Notes: generated from the sequence alone by a model not told the origin. A stretch of 64,000 nt of DNA from Diphasiastrum complanatum (GCA_029204225.1 CM055109.1:40099791-40163790), one strand, 5' to 3'. Positions 12,775 through 25,090 are shown, counted from the stretch's first letter. Program-made: numbers and translations.

Positions 12775-13234
12775 TACAGGGTTATGTTTGGGCAGGAAGT
12801 ATAGATGATAGAAAGTCAACAACATGTTATACCTTCGATTTTGGTAGCGGTTGTTTTTCATGGTCTAGCAAGAAGCAAGATACTATTTCTCTTTCTTCTA
12901 TAGAAGCCGAATATAAAACGTTGAGTTCTGCTACCCAGGAAGCTATTTGCTACGTAAGTTGTTATGTGAGATGGGCATGAAGCAGGTAAATCCTACTGTT
13001 ATTTTCTGTGACAGTCAAAGTGGAATACAATTGGCTAAGAATACTATCTTTCACGCAAGGACAAAACATATTGAGGTGAAATATCACTTTGTGCGTGAGA
13101 AGTTACAATCTGAAGATATAAGTATTGTACATTGTTCTACGTTATTACAAGTTGCTGATATATTTACAAAAGCTTTAAGTAAAGAAAAGTTTGAGACTTT
13201 TAGAGCCAAACTTGGCTTGGATCTAGTTATGTAA
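12775..13234 (+). pseudogene. Copia RNase H C-terminus
   Basis: GYVWAGSIDDRKSTTCYTFD and LSSIEAEYKTLSSATQEAI are read in one frame to about 12948. The frame then shifts by one base and MLRKLLCEMG, VIFCDSQSGIQLAKN, HARTKHIEVKYHFVREK and VADIFTKAL follow to the stop at 13234. These are the standard RNase H motifs of copia Pol. The break looks like loss of one G. It begins abruptly next to the minus-strand Gag fragment at about 12770. Confidence 0.85.
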
Positions 13235-13595
13235 AAAGCCTTTACTTGTAATACTATCATGGAGGTATGTTCCATGAATAGAGTAAACTCTAAAACAAAG
13301 AAAGACGTTGATCATTGAGGGAGAGAGTTAAAATAGCAATGATCGACTTATACAGTGCCTTCTTATTTCGACGGCACCACGTGTGCTTAGTTCTAGAGTT
13401 ATCGGGCCATCTTTCTTTTATGAGCCCCTTGAGTGGTTTTTAAGCAACTTATCTTTGTACTTACTAGTTTAATATACAGTTTGATGAGTGAAATTCTGTT
13501 GTCTTGTCTTGTTGCACTTGACGTTGTGCTGTGGTGATTGATCTGGTCGGGTGTTTGAACTGTGTTTTCTTAACTATATGGCCATGAACCATTAC
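13235..13595 (+). repeat. Copia 3' untranslated region, polypurine tract and partial LTR
   Basis: GAGGGAGAGAG at 13317-13327 follows the RNase H stop and is a plausible polypurine tract, with LTR-like sequence beginning GTTAAAATAG. Similarity to a retroelement end is positional only. It is cut off by a gypsy fragment at about 13600. Confidence 0.5.
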
Positions 13596-13599
13596 AACC

Positions 13600-14030
13600 C
13601 ATTAGTGCAGATTTGTCAGAGGTTGTAGTTTCGGCAGTTGTGGACCAGGTTCAGCACATGAATGATATTTTGAGAGCCAATCGAGAGCACATTAAAGCAG
13701 CTCAAATACGAATGAAGCAATATGCTGACCAAAAATGGACTTTTCATGATTTTGCTGTAGGGGATTATGTATATTTAAGGTTACAACCTTATAGATACAC
13801 TAAGCTGAAGAAAACTCAAAGCGAAAAGTTGGCTCCTAGATTTTATGGACCCTTCAAAATTGTGAAGAAGCTTGGGGAGTTGAATTACGAACTGGATTTA
13901 CCATCAACAACCCGTATGCATCGTGTGTTCCATGTATCTCTTCTAAAGAGGAGTTTGGGAGAACACTTATCTGCAACTGCTACTCTACCACCATTGGATC
14001 ATGAGGGTCATATGGTTTTGGAAATTCATG
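13600..14030 (+). pseudogene. Ty3/gypsy integrase C-terminal fragment
   Basis: The frame from 13613 reads DILRANREHIKAAQIRMKQY, GDYVYLRLQPYR, KLAPRFYGPFKIVKKLGE, LNYELDLPS and HRVFHVSLLKR. This is the C-terminal segment of plant gypsy integrases (GD.V.L.L.PYR ... L.P.F.GPF.I...G...Y.L.LP ... H.VFHVS.L+). The catalytic core and everything upstream are absent, and no chromodomain is seen before the stop at 14077. Confidence 0.85.
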
Positions 14031-14089
14031 GAGTGTCATGGTGGATACATGGCAACAAAGGACAAAGAAGGATCTGAAATCCTTCACAA

Positions 14090-14707
14090 ACATCTTCTAT
14101 AGAGAAAGATCAAAGATTTTCTTGTTGTAAACCCTAGCAGTATGAAGAGGAGGGTACCTTGGGCAATTTTTCACATTTCCCTACAGTTTCTCTTGTAGCT
14201 CACCGTCTAACTGAGGTCGCCCTTCCTCTAGCTCAATGATCAAATTTACAACTCGTCGATTGGTGCCCAATTGGCTACAAACAATCTGCTATACTGAGAA
14301 ATTTGTCTATAACTCATAGAATCGGAAAATTCCACAATTTCTCAGTTTTTTACCCCAATCGATCCTTGTTAGTTGTCTTGGCTCTCCATCATTGCCCTTT
14401 GCATTGTCCTATGCAAGCTCTGTTACGCCAAACAACTATCCATATAGTGAATCATGAAGCCAACACCGATAACTTTCCCGAAACCATCAAAACTGCAAGT
14501 TTCTCCAAAATTCTTTCGTGAATTCCCTCACGAAGATCATTTTGATCTTCCCCGAGGCTTCGATCGAAAGAACTTTGTTGTCTCTTGCCATCCAGACCAC
14601 CCGCACCCCATACGGTGTCCTTTTTTCAGAGATGCTTCTCATGTCGTTTTCTGGTGAAAGATGCCGACGATGGCTCCACCGAATCGTGCATACCTACACA
14701 CCCTGCC
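14090..14707 (-). other. Leader of a minus-strand LTR element
   Basis: This lies just inside a minus-strand primer-binding site at 14708. It has no recognisable Gag start in the roughly 600 bases available and ends where the + strand gypsy fragment begins. Confidence 0.45.
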
Positions 14708-14719
14708 GCTCTGATACCA
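14708..14719 (-). other. tRNA-iMet primer-binding site
   Basis: The minus strand reads TGGTATCAGAGC. The LTR should extend right from about 14720; its outer end is not resolved. Confidence 0.7.
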
Positions 14720-16000
14720 AGTTAAAATTTCGATAGGATCTAGTGTACTAATGCAAATTACATCATCAATCACCATAGCCACTCCTCACAAGCTCTCAAA
14801 GATGGCACAACAAAATTTAATCGTATTACCAAAGAAACTGTACGTATAGAGTATTCACAAACTTCCTAAAAAAATAGGTGTCCTAAAACTGGCCTACCAC
14901 TTGCCACTGGCCCAATATAGCCAAATTCTACAGAGAAAACTCAAGACATGCCTCCGAATATAGCAAGTACTGTAAATAACTCAGTACAAGCTAATTTTTT
15001 CTATATGTGGCTACTCAGCTACCCCAAGTAACCGGCTACGGGACAAGTGCCTAACTGATAAGTCAATGATGGATCATGTTTCGGAAAAAACTGAATACAA
15101 CAAATCTATTTAATTATACACTAATTACATTATCACATTTGAAACTTACATAAAATGTGTATCAGATTAACTCTGATTTCTAAGTGGGGAATGGGGGATA
15201 GAAGTACTAGTGGTGCCATGAAACCATGGTGGGTCCCAGACCATGATGCGAGGCTAGAGCTCTTAGCTCAATTTCAATTTCAAACTCGGAATCTACAATT
15301 TCCTAAGGTGGTGGACTGTGGGGAGTAGCAATGTCCACATTTTTCCTCTTCTCAAACTTCAAAGCACAGTCAATGGCTTTCCTGAAATATTAGCTAGTTT
15401 ATATCGCTATGTAGCAGTGCTCAGGAAAACCGGCATAGTCTAGGAATGGAACCAACAAATGAAAATCTGATAAAATTTTGAATTTGTAGGAGATTGTTGT
15501 TTACTCAAATATATGTAAGATTCTAAATTGTTGGCTTATGAATATATATGATGCATGTAGATCATTATAATAGTTCAGGGACTGTTGGGTAGTTCTACCT
15601 TGTAGGTGCTCGACCTTTTGCACAATTTTTTATATACACTATATTTGTGAACCTATCGATACGTGGTTAATTTCTAACTTTATAACACATTCTACCATGA
15701 AAATTATTGTTGGAGCGAGCTAGGTTGATGCCCAAGAAAATTAGTTGGATGCCAACAATGCTTGAAAATTTCAAAATTTGTTTATTATGATGAATATAAT
15801 TTACCAGGTTAAAAAATAGTGTCATTTAATGCACTATTCTTTAACAAGGCTAGCTACTATAATAACCGGCAATCTTTAATAGTTGTAAGATTTTAAAATG
15901 CAACATTTGTGAGTGGAAGGTTTTAGAAGGCATGATTTTTCAAATGCCGACCATTGAAATATGTAGGATATCAAATGGAAACTTGAGGGAGGTTTCGAGA
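14720..16000. other. Probable LTR remnant then intergenic sequence
   Basis: The first part is probably the minus-strand LTR belonging to the primer site at 14708. The rest, to about 16000, has no open frame or motif that I recognise. Confidence 0.4.
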
Positions 16001-16011
16001 GCAATGCTATA

Positions 16012-16083
16012 TAGTATGTACCAATAAGTTACAACTTATAGCCAGTTTATGTAGTATGTACCAATAAGTTAGAACCTATAGCT
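16012..16083. repeat. Two-copy direct repeat, 40-bp period
   Basis: TAGTATGTACCAATAAGTTA begins at 16012 and recurs, with one late mismatch, at 16052. It lies about 150-215 bases upstream of the expansin TATA box. Confidence 0.8.
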
Positions 16084-16226
16084 GCTCAGCAGCTCAGTGA
16101 CTATCACGACTCACGACTCCCAGCTCACTCTGTTGAAGTGTGCACTGTGTTCATGCCAAGGACCGCGATATAACCGTTTGGAAGTGCAGTGATGTACTAC
16201 TCATCAACCGTTGCAACCGTCCAAAC

Positions 16227-16234
16227 TATAAAAG
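16227..16234 (+). promoter_or_regulatory. Candidate TATA box of the expansin gene
   Basis: TATAAAAG lies 515 bases upstream of the expansin ATG, in otherwise non-repetitive sequence. The long leader this implies may hold a 5' UTR intron; no transcript data are visible here. Confidence 0.45.
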
Positions 16235-16748
16235 GACATAGAAATAAGAATGCCTTGGCTTTTTGAAATGCACAGGGAGTTCTTAACGGTTTGAGAACTC
16301 AGGATTCTCCGACACAGCATAGAGTTTCTTCCCGAATCCCCACTTATAGTTTGGGAGTGTACGCAGTCTAAGTAAGACTAGTTACACTTTTGTTGACAAA
16401 CATCAGCTCATCTCAAATGTCTTTACATTGATTCTTCCATGTGCTATGCAAAGTTTTGTATGCAAAGTTTTGACCTTTCCGCAGAGTGATCTCAGATTCC
16501 ATTTAAACCTTGGTTTATTACTTGTGGTTTTCATAGCTTTTAACCCAACTATTCTCTTTGAAGTCCTATACTTCTTTCAACAGTGTTGCTTTGCTTCTTA
16601 CCCTCCCTCTAGAGTTTGTCCTTCTTATCTCTTTGTTGGACACGATAAATGAATTTGCTTCATAGGATTTTGGGAAGAATCTTAGATTTTTTGCATATGC
16701 CCAGAGAACAGGACTACATTCAGCTTCAAAGACAAAAGCATATCTTGC

Positions 16749-16890
16749 ATGGCATTCTTTTTGCTGAGATTGCAGGTACTAGCAATACTTTTTATTTTTA
16801 TCGTCGACTTAAACGCAGGCCATGATGCCCAGTGGGAGCCAGCTACAGCAACATGGTATGGAAGTCCGAATGGAGCTGGCACAGATGGTA

Positions 16891-16959
<69 letters not shown>

Positions 16960-18362
16960 GCACGCACGCACACAGCTGACTGTCAGTTTTCAGAGTTGAG
17001 GTCTGATTCTTCTGCTCTTTAACATTTGCGTTACAGGGGGAGCATGCGGATATGGTAGCCTTCCAGGAACGCCTTATGGGTTGGATGTAACTGCAGGAAG
17101 TCCTGTGTTATTCAAAGACGGGAAGGGCTGTGGCAGCTGTTATCGGGTACTCTAATCTTGAAGCTAATAAGAGATCCTTAGGGAGACTAACTAAACAGAT
17201 TAAGATACTAAGCCTGACTAGCATCATGAAAATGTACCATGCATGCAACTTGGACGACCTCCTCAGCCATACGTTCGAACTTTTTGCGATAATAAGCGAT
17301 TAAGTGTTGCTGATTAAATTATGTGGTAGCAACTTGCAAGTTCAGTACTTATCTTATATGGCTTGGTACAACTTTGCAGGTAAAGTGTATGGATGGAACA
17401 CTTTGCTCGAATAACCCTGTGACAGTGGTGATAACTGATGAATGCCCAGGTGGGTACTGTGCTTCTGGCAGAACACACTTTGATCTTAGTGGTACGGCTT
17501 TCAGCCAAATGGCTGATCCTGGTCTAAGTCAGGCTCTATTAAACTCTGGAGCTGTGCAAGTTCTTTATGAAAGGTAATCCGGATAAGCTTGTAGCGATTC
17601 GTGACTTTTTTCAGCTTGTAAGCCAATTGTTGTTGCATCAGAGGCTTTATTATTGGTGCTGCGTTGCTTACAGCTAGTAATAACTTCCTTTAATGTACGA
17701 ATGATACTGTTCTCAATGGAAACGCTCTTCAATAACTTCTGTAATGCTTCTTGGTTTCCAAGGGGAGCCTCTAACTTGAATGCTAGCTACCTATACTCCA
17801 AAAGGTTTTACATTCTTGAGCTCTCAAGTTTGTGTTTTTCGTGCAGAGTGAGATGTGAATATCAAGGAACTCCGCTTGAGTTTGAAGTCAATGCAGGTGC
17901 TACACCATATTGGTTTGCGATTTTGATCAGATACGTTGGCGGATCGGGTGGTTTACATTCAGTGGAGCTCTCGGAGGTATGGCATGATTCAGACATTTTT
18001 CATTCTAACCATCCTGTAACAGATGCCAAGACATATATTATAATGCTGGCATCAATTAAAACATATTCTGGGCTTCTAGCACATATCATACTTCTACACA
18101 ATCTTTTACTTTCTATTGCATCCAGTACGATATTTTCATATGTCTTACCAAAAGATGGTGCATTTTACTGCAGTCCGGTTCTCAAACATGGCAGTCTATG
18201 TATCAAGTTTGGGGAGCCAACTGGTGTTTGAACTCTGGGCCCCTTCGAGCTCCATTTTCCATCAGGCTTCACTCTTCTCGAGAAACCATCAGAGCTGATA
18301 ATGTAATTCCAGGAGATTGGTCCCCGGGCTCATTATACTCAGCAAGCATAAACTTCAGCTGA
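16749..18362 (+). CDS. EXPB: Beta-expansin, five exons, apparently intact
   Basis: Exons 16749-16887, 17037-17146, 17380-17573, 17847-17976 and 18174-18362 join in frame through GT-AG introns to a 253-residue protein, normal length for an expansin. Residues 1-24 are a signal peptide ([15 protein letters not shown]...). The GH45-like domain 1 has [43 protein letters not shown] and the HFD motif at 116-118 (HFDLSGTAF). Domain 2 (CBM63-like) runs from about residue 155 and has [30 protein letters not shown] and NVIPGDW. The VTDECPGG plus HFDLSG arrangement and C-terminal SINFS fit beta-expansins. Family knowledge: secreted wall-loosening proteins that disrupt polysaccharide contacts without hydrolysis. 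Every key motif is present and no break is seen. Subfamily assignment within EXPB is not attempted. Confidence 0.93.
16893..16972 (+). repeat. Compound microsatellite (CT)n(CA)n(CGCA)n in expansin intron 1
   Basis: The run of CT starts about five bases after the exon 1 donor (GTAAGATCTCTCT) and passes into CA and then CGCA units. It makes up about half of the 149-bp intron. Confidence 0.95.
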
Positions 18363-19485
18363 TCAACACCATAAACACTTGCATCCAAATCAGAATCATA
18401 ACCCAAGTTATGCTGAGCTCGTTGAACTACTGAGATCATGGAACAGAGAGTGAATACATTAGCCACTGCTGAGAAGTATATAAATGCTCACTGTTGTTCT
18501 GTATAATATGATAAGAGTATCCATAGGCTTCTAAGTTCTCTCTCGAGTGTAGTTAATCTTCACTACAATATGGTGTGTAGTTCAAATGTCTTGGAGTAAC
18601 TTCTCATGATCATAAATATTTTATATTCTGTGTTGAAATTTGACATTTAGCCGTGGCATGCAATTTCATCTTGCTAAAGTAAAATCGGCCCTTTCAATGA
18701 AAGCTTGGTGAGGGCCCAGAATTTCATCCTAGTGAAGTAAATTTTAGAACTGCTCCTTTGGATGAAGTTTTGTAAGGCCATGCAGGTGCAGCAGCACTTT
18801 ACACCTTTAAGGAACTTTGCACTTCCAGGGCATTACACTCTCTCCCATGTGTTGGGGCCAGGGGCTGACACTCACATTTTTCCCAAACTAGAAACAGAAT
18901 AGGTGGGACAGAGTTGCGAGAGCAGCCTCGGAGCCATGACGAAAACCTCAACAGACCATTCAATCCCTAGCACAGTGTGTACAAAGAATTTTGTCATAAA
19001 TCAATCATATATGGAATATTTGAAGTGCCAAATCTTAATACTTTCAAATATTTGAGCTAAACAAATACAATCGGTAGCTACGTATTGGAGAGTACTACTA
19101 AATGTGAAAAAAGTGAACATTAAAAAACAAAATCAAAATGTGACCTTGTAAGCAAAAAAGGGCCAACACATTATCTATTTTACTTGACGTTTTAAGGCAT
19201 TATTGTCCGACCGGTTAGTTACCATGATGATAACTAACCGGTCCATAACAAAACTATGGAGAGAAAAGAATAAGAAAGCATTTGACAATGACAAAAGCAT
19301 GTGTATATACCAAGTGATAGAGTTTATACTTAACTTAACATCTAATCACTTCTTGTGAACTGGTGTTTAGACACAATGTAGGAGCTTACAAGAAGAGTCT
19401 AAACTGAATTGTAGGCAGTGAGCTTGAAACTGAGCAGTTACTATATATAGTAGCATGTTCGAACAGTTACATAGTTTGTCAACGT

Positions 19486-19517
<32 letters not shown>

Positions 19518-20135
19518 TGTTGAAGAGAAGGTTTTCTTGACTCGTTGGACATGTCACTCTATTTTGAGAGCCCATGGGGTTTATAGTTTTAACATCCTTT
19601 ATGCTCCAAAGCATATGGGCTTTTGTATGTATACAAACAAGCCTCCATGTGATTGAAATATCACAACAAATTTTGAAGCACATGTGGTGTCCACACATGA
19701 AGTTGAAGAATTTTTAAGTTGTTAAAAATTGAAAAAGGCCATTGCAACTTATAAAGAATAAGGACATATTTTTTTTTGTTCAAACTCACCAAGAAGTGGC
19801 ACATTTACAGCAAATTCAATCCCAATCAATCCTAAAGTGATGGAGAATGCACAAATCAAAGATCTAGATCCAAATTTGCTATGAGCTAGAATCAAGACTG
19901 GTTACCAAAACTAGCTAATTTGGCATTTAACTCCACAATAGGCACATAGATTTGATCAAATACACTAAAGTAAAGTGCAGCAAGCTTCTCAAACTTGTAA
20001 ACAACTTTAGTACCTTCCAAAGCAAGTAATTACTGATGGGTCAAGGGAGATACAAGAATGCGAACGGAGAAGAGAGCATAGGAATATTGCGGAACAGCTC
20101 TCCCGTTACAATCAGCTGCTAGATGCAAAAACAAT
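18363..20135. other. Expansin 3' flank and intergenic sequence
   Basis: The first few hundred bases are the expected 3' UTR. No poly(A) signal is certain. The rest has only short open frames with no recognisable product. Confidence 0.5.
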
Positions 20136-20870
20136 CTAATAGTGCCACAAATCATTTGTGATCAATTTGTCCTCCTTGGCTACCATCACAAATTGGTTAG
20201 GATCAACAAAAGCATCAAGCTTAAACAACCTCCCAAACCTTATTCCTCTTTCTATGATCTTCCCATTCTTCTTGATGTTGCGTATATTAGTAGAGAACTC
20301 CACAATGAAACCATGATCTAAAAGTTGGCCAACACTAAGCAAATTCTTAGTGATGCTAGGAATGAAGAGAACAGCATCTATCTTAGTCTTGTTGGAAGAT
20401 CCTAAGCATAAGGGAATGGATCCCACACCTTCAACTTTACATTCATGATCATTTGCTGTAATAATGGACTTTATAGGTCCTACATAAGGTGTGAGCTGAG
20501 AAAAATACTCTCTTTTACCCGACATGTGGGAGCTAGCCCCACTATCTATCCACCAAGGATATTCATCTTTGACATTTGATGATGAAAAAGTTGACATCAT
20601 GAGTGAGTCCTCATGATAACTCTCTTCCTCCTCTTGTCAAATGTTGGCTTGACTTTGATCTTGCTTCCTCTTGAAACATTTCGAGGCATAGTGCCCCATC
20701 TTGCTACAATAGTAGCACTTGATCTTTGATTTGTCCATCTTGGGCTTTTGACTTGTGATGATGATGATGTAGATCCTCCTTGATTTCCATCCTTTGCTTG
20801 CTCCTTTTTGAATGCTCCTCCCTTGATCTTTGCTTGTCTTTTCTCTTGAAAAATAAAGCTTTGTCATCAA
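20136..20870 (-). pseudogene. Ty1/copia Gag-protease fragment
   Basis: On the minus strand a zinc knuckle CYYCSKMGHYASKC lies near 20700. It is followed after a stop (near 20637) by protease YPWWIDSGASSHMSGKR with the DSG active site, then AVLFIPSITKNLLSVGQLL and FKLDAFVDPNQ, ending LITNDLWHY near 20136. Gag is truncated at about 20870 and integrase onward is missing. It is related to the fragment at 11656-12770. Confidence 0.85.
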
Positions 20871-21105
20871 CACAATGTAATATGAGGAATGAAGTCTTGG
20901 GAAAGCATCATATGCTATTTGGCACATGTGGCATCTATTTACATGGCCATCTTGCCAATTACAATGCATGTGACCAAAATTAGTCAAGCTAGAATTGTGA
21001 AATTTTAACAATTTAGCTCAAAGATTTGAAACTGTTAAGACTCCAACACTTCAAATATTTTATATATGATTTGATAATTTGTCAAGTATAAGATAGAAAG
21101 CTTGC

Positions 21106-21390
21106 TTGAATACTTGGAATCAATGGTTTTCAAAAGATGTTAAAAGTGAACAATTGGAATTGACAAGTATAAAAAATTTCATTACCTACACCACTAAACT
21201 TTATCATGTCGTGGAACTTGACAAATTGTTTGTTGAGAAGCAAAAATATTTTGATTGTTGGAATGAATATGAGGTAATGTATCATGGCTCAATAGCTACT
21301 AGTAAGCATTTTATAGAAGTAACACCTTACAAATGGGTACATTGGTACAAGTTCTTGAAGGCTAAGGATAACAACCTTGAAAAAAGATAG
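21106..21390 (+). CDS. Unrecognised 94-codon open frame
   Basis: It opens MNTWNQWFSKDVKSEQLELT and ends FLKAKDNNLEKR. It is Lys- and Trp-containing and looks like real degraded coding rather than random A/T sequence. The same frame continues past the stop as NLDNYLKDKQKSSDKWYRNN before ending near 21495. I do not recognise a family. It could be part of a decayed transposon gene. Confidence 0.2.
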   Translation: MNTWNQWFSKDVKSEQLELTSIKNFITYTTKLYHVVELDKLFVEKQKYFDCWNEYEVMYHGSIATSKHFIEVTPYKWVHWYKFLKAKDNNLEKR

Positions 21391-21644
21391 AATCTAGATA
21401 ATTACTTGAAGGACAAGCAAAAATCCAGTGACAAATGGTATCGCAACAACCTTTCTAAGAGGTGGCCAAGCGTGTCACCTGACAATAGTGGATGAAAGGT
21501 CGTCTACACATTGAATGATCAATAGCCTTGGGGTGAGAACCTTTAGGTGTTCTCATTAAGACACATGTGCATGAGGATTAGAAAGTTGGCTAGCAAGGCC
21601 CAACTTTTTCTCAACCCAATACTGACCATAAGCCAGCCTCAATC

Positions 21645-21938
21645 TTGTGTAGGCTATCTCATTTTGAATTGGAAGGAGAGCATATTGCTATGAATTTGAT
21701 GAGGTGTTACGCAAATGTTTTAATCTCAAGATTTGTTGTACAGTATCTTATGGGTATGCTCCTACTTGTGGATGATGAGAATCATTTTATTGAAGCAAAA
21801 TGCTTCTTGGTTTCCAAGGGGAGGCTCAAACCTTGGACCAAAGAAAATTTGGATGTCAAGCTCAGACGATTGATTTATGTTAACCTAAAAAGGTATTTTA
21901 AATTTTCTTATTATGTCGACCCTACCAAATCTTCTTGA
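21645..21938 (+). CDS. Unrecognised 97-codon open frame
   Basis: It opens MCRLSHFELEGEHIAMNLMR and includes FIEAKCFLVSKGRLKPWTKE. It lies 255 bases after the preceding unknown frame on the same strand, so the two could be pieces of one decayed gene. No family is recognised. Confidence 0.2.
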   Translation: MCRLSHFELEGEHIAMNLMRCYANVLISRFVVQYLMGMLLLVDDENHFIEAKCFLVSKGRLKPWTKENLDVKLRRLIYVNLKRYFKFSYYVDPTKSS

Positions 21939-22641
21939 TTAACTAAGCTTGATCAATATTGTGTCCATCTTGTGTTGTATTTTCAAACCATTTAAGAAGA
22001 GATTTCGTCTTATCTTCATCTTTCATTTCACTTGTGGGGTACTTTTGGTTTTCAAATTCATTAATTTAAAAAAAGCCACTTATCAAGAGCTTGTGCATGC
22101 AACTCTCCTTAATTTTTTCTTTTCTCCTAAGTTAGAAAAAAATATGCAATAGAGCAAGAGACTCTAGAGTGAGACACAATAAATTTATATGTAATTTTTT
22201 CATATAGAGTGATGCCCTCTGATGACTTAGAATATGGTTTCGTCAACATGAATCTAGGACACTAATATATGAAATGATGCCTCCTACAATCTACAACATT
22301 TCACTAAGATATGAAGTAGTATATTGCAGCAAGATATCATTATCTTAACATAAATTTTCAAAGTCATGTGAAGTATATACTCATCCTCCACTATCTAATT
22401 TATATACTCTGAATTGTTTGCTATCATACTTTTCTAACATTGATAGAAAAAATTTGAACCTTTCAAGAGCATCAATTTAACAGTATGAGTATATAATCAC
22501 GAGACTTTATCATTGAAAATCATGAGATAATAAGCCTCTCCAAATGACCTTGTTTGCATCATTCGAAAACCACTCATCTTATATGTAGGCACACTTTTAT
22601 TCTTCATAAAATGGAAACTTAATTCCAAGTGTCTACAATGT

Positions 22642-22771
22642 TTTTTAAGATAATGTCAAAATGGGACGCATTTTAATTTTCAAAAACTCAACAAACATTT
22701 GTGCATGTTTTAAGATAATGTCAAAATGGGACGCATTCTAGTTTTCAAAAACTCAACAAACATTTGTGCAT
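22642..22771. repeat. Tandem duplication, 65-bp unit, two copies
   Basis: TAAGATAATGTCAAAATGGG begins at 22646 and again at 22711, and similarity continues through CAACAAACATTTGTGCAT. Two substitutions at most are visible between the units. Confidence 0.9.
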
Positions 22772-23039
22772 TTTCCTTGAGACCATTTAGATAATGGAGA
22801 TTTGAATTTTAATGTGTAGCATGCGCAAGTGGGATTGCGATGGGCCATAAAGGGTAGCAATACCTATCGAGATGTGGTGAGCGGCAAGGCAAGTAGAGCT
22901 ACCATTATGGGGTCGTAGTAGGCCTACTTGTGTATGTTGCCCGACATGATTGATGTTTAGTCTACTAAAAACAAGTGATAGGTAAGTAATCATGCAAGTA
23001 AGAAAGCAGAGTTTTGAAAATTAGCGGGCGTGAGCAGGC

Positions 23040-25090
23040 CTACTACCGGCTGTAGCATGCAACCTTCATGCACCGAGCTAGAAATCTTCTGAGCAATTAT
23101 CACCCTTCGAGCAGTCCCAAAATTGTCCTGCTTGGAGATGGCAGCCGACATGAAGTAAAAGGCACTGGCAGCTTGAAGCTTCGAACTATAACAGGCTACA
23201 AAGACCTGGGAGGAGCTCTATATGTACCCTCGCTAAAGAAGGACCTGCTGTCAATAGCACAAGTGGCTGACATGAAAAAAATTTTGTTCAGCAAAGAAGG
23301 ATGCAAGATCATCGATGACAGGACCAACAAGCTGATCACATTTGTTTCCAGAAAAGGAAACCTCTATGAGGCTCAGATCAAGAAGGAAAGTTAGAATGCT
23401 TTAAACACCTTGAGCAATGAAGATGACTTGTGGCGCAAAAGAATGTGCCAGATGAACCTCAAGTCACTCCATGAAATGTGCAGGAAGGAGATCGTAAAAG
23501 GACTGAACATCATCGAAGCATACTCTAGCTTCTGTGAGGCCTGCATGAAGGGCAAACAACATCGTCTACCCTTCACCAACGAAGGCCAAAGAGCAAACGA
23601 AGTCTTGGAGCTAGTGCACACAGATCTCTGTGGAAAGATGAGTTCAAACTCCCTCGTTGGATCAAAATACTTTGTCACGTTCATTGATGACTATAGTCAT
23701 ATGACTGTCATCTATTATCTGAAGGAATATACAAGCAATGAATTTTCTGATTTTTGCAAAGCAAATGGAATCGCAAGGCAGTTGACACCTCCATACACGC
23801 CCGAGCACAATGGAGTGGCTGAAAGGCGAAATAGAACACTTGTGGAAGCAGCCCGATGCATGATGGCACAAGCGAACCTATCCAAATCTGTTTGGGCTGA
23901 GGTAGTAGCAACTGTAGGTTACCTACAAAACCGATCGATATCGAAAGCAGTAGAAGGAAGGACGCCCTATGAAGTGTGGACTGGTGCAAAACCAGATTTA
24001 TCACACGTCAGAATATTCGGATGTGTTGCCCATGTGCATATTCCAAAAGAAAAAAGAGTTTCAAGGCGAGGCCCATAGCTAAAGGATACTCACAAAGGTA
24101 TGGCATTGATTACCTTGAAACATTCTCACCTATCTTGAACATGACAAGCTTGAGATTGCTTCTTGCATTTGCAACCAAGTACAATCTTGAAGTTAAACAG
24201 ATAGACGTCAAAACAACCTTCTTAAATGGAGTGCTGGAAATTGAGATATTCATGAGACAGCATGAAGGTTTTGAGGATGAAGAACATCCTGACTGGGGAT
24301 GCCTTCTAAAGAAGTGCATATATGGTCTTAAGCAGTCAGCCCGTGAATGGTACAAATTGCTAGACGAATTCCTAGGGTCTATCAAATTTGATCCTCTTCT
24401 TCCAGACTGTATGTAACATGTATATGAAAAGGGTAAATGATAAATTCCTGATTGTAACAGTGTTTGTTGATGATTCACTGTTGATAGGTTACAGTCTAGA
24501 GCTGATAGATGAGTTCAAACAACAAATGTCTTCAGTTTTTGAAGTTACAGACCTTGGTGATGCCAAGAAGTGTCTCGGAATGGAGATAGAAAGAGACAGA
24601 AGGAAAAGCACCCTTCGAATCTCGCAAACTGAATACGCCTTGAAAGTCTTGGAGCAATTCAACATAACAGAATGCAAAGGAAAATCGACGCCTATGATAA
24701 GTGGAGCAATACTCACAAAAAATGACTGCCCAAAAACTGCAGAGGAAAGGAAGAACATGGAAGGCATACCATATCAGAAACTGATAGGCAGCCTCATGTA
24801 CCTGACGTCTAAAGTTCAACAGTGATCACGATTTCATCCTACACAACTACAGCGACGCTAGCTGGAGCAACTGCAGAGAGAGCGAAAAATCTACTACAGG
24901 TGGCTGCTCAATCCTATGTGGAGCAACAGTAAACTTGATCTGTAAAAAACAGACCCTGGTAGCCCAATCAACCTGCGAAGCTGAATACATTGTAGCCTCA
25001 AGAAACACAAACGAGGTGACCTGGCTAAACATGATGATTGAAGCCATTGGCATGAGGAAAAATCAAGAAAGTTGATTGCCAAAGTGCCAT
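23040..25090 (+). pseudogene. Ty1/copia pol, internally deleted
   Basis: In order: end of the protease region (RNLLSNYHPSSSPKIVL, GALYVPSLKKDLLSIAQV), GAG-pre (LWRKRMCQMN, CEACMKGKQH), integrase (LVHTDLCGKM, FVTFIDDYSH, PPYTPEHNGVAERRNRTL), then reverse transcriptase (LETFSPILNMTSLRLLLA, KQIDVKTTFLNGVLE, FVDDSLLIG in place of YVDD) and RNase H (YSDASWSNCRES, STCEAEYIVAS). Integrase passes into RT within a few codons at about 24055, so several hundred bases between the two domains are deleted. Frames change at about 23395, 24055, 24415 and 24825. Gag, the protease active site and the 5' LTR are lacking. Confidence 0.9.
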
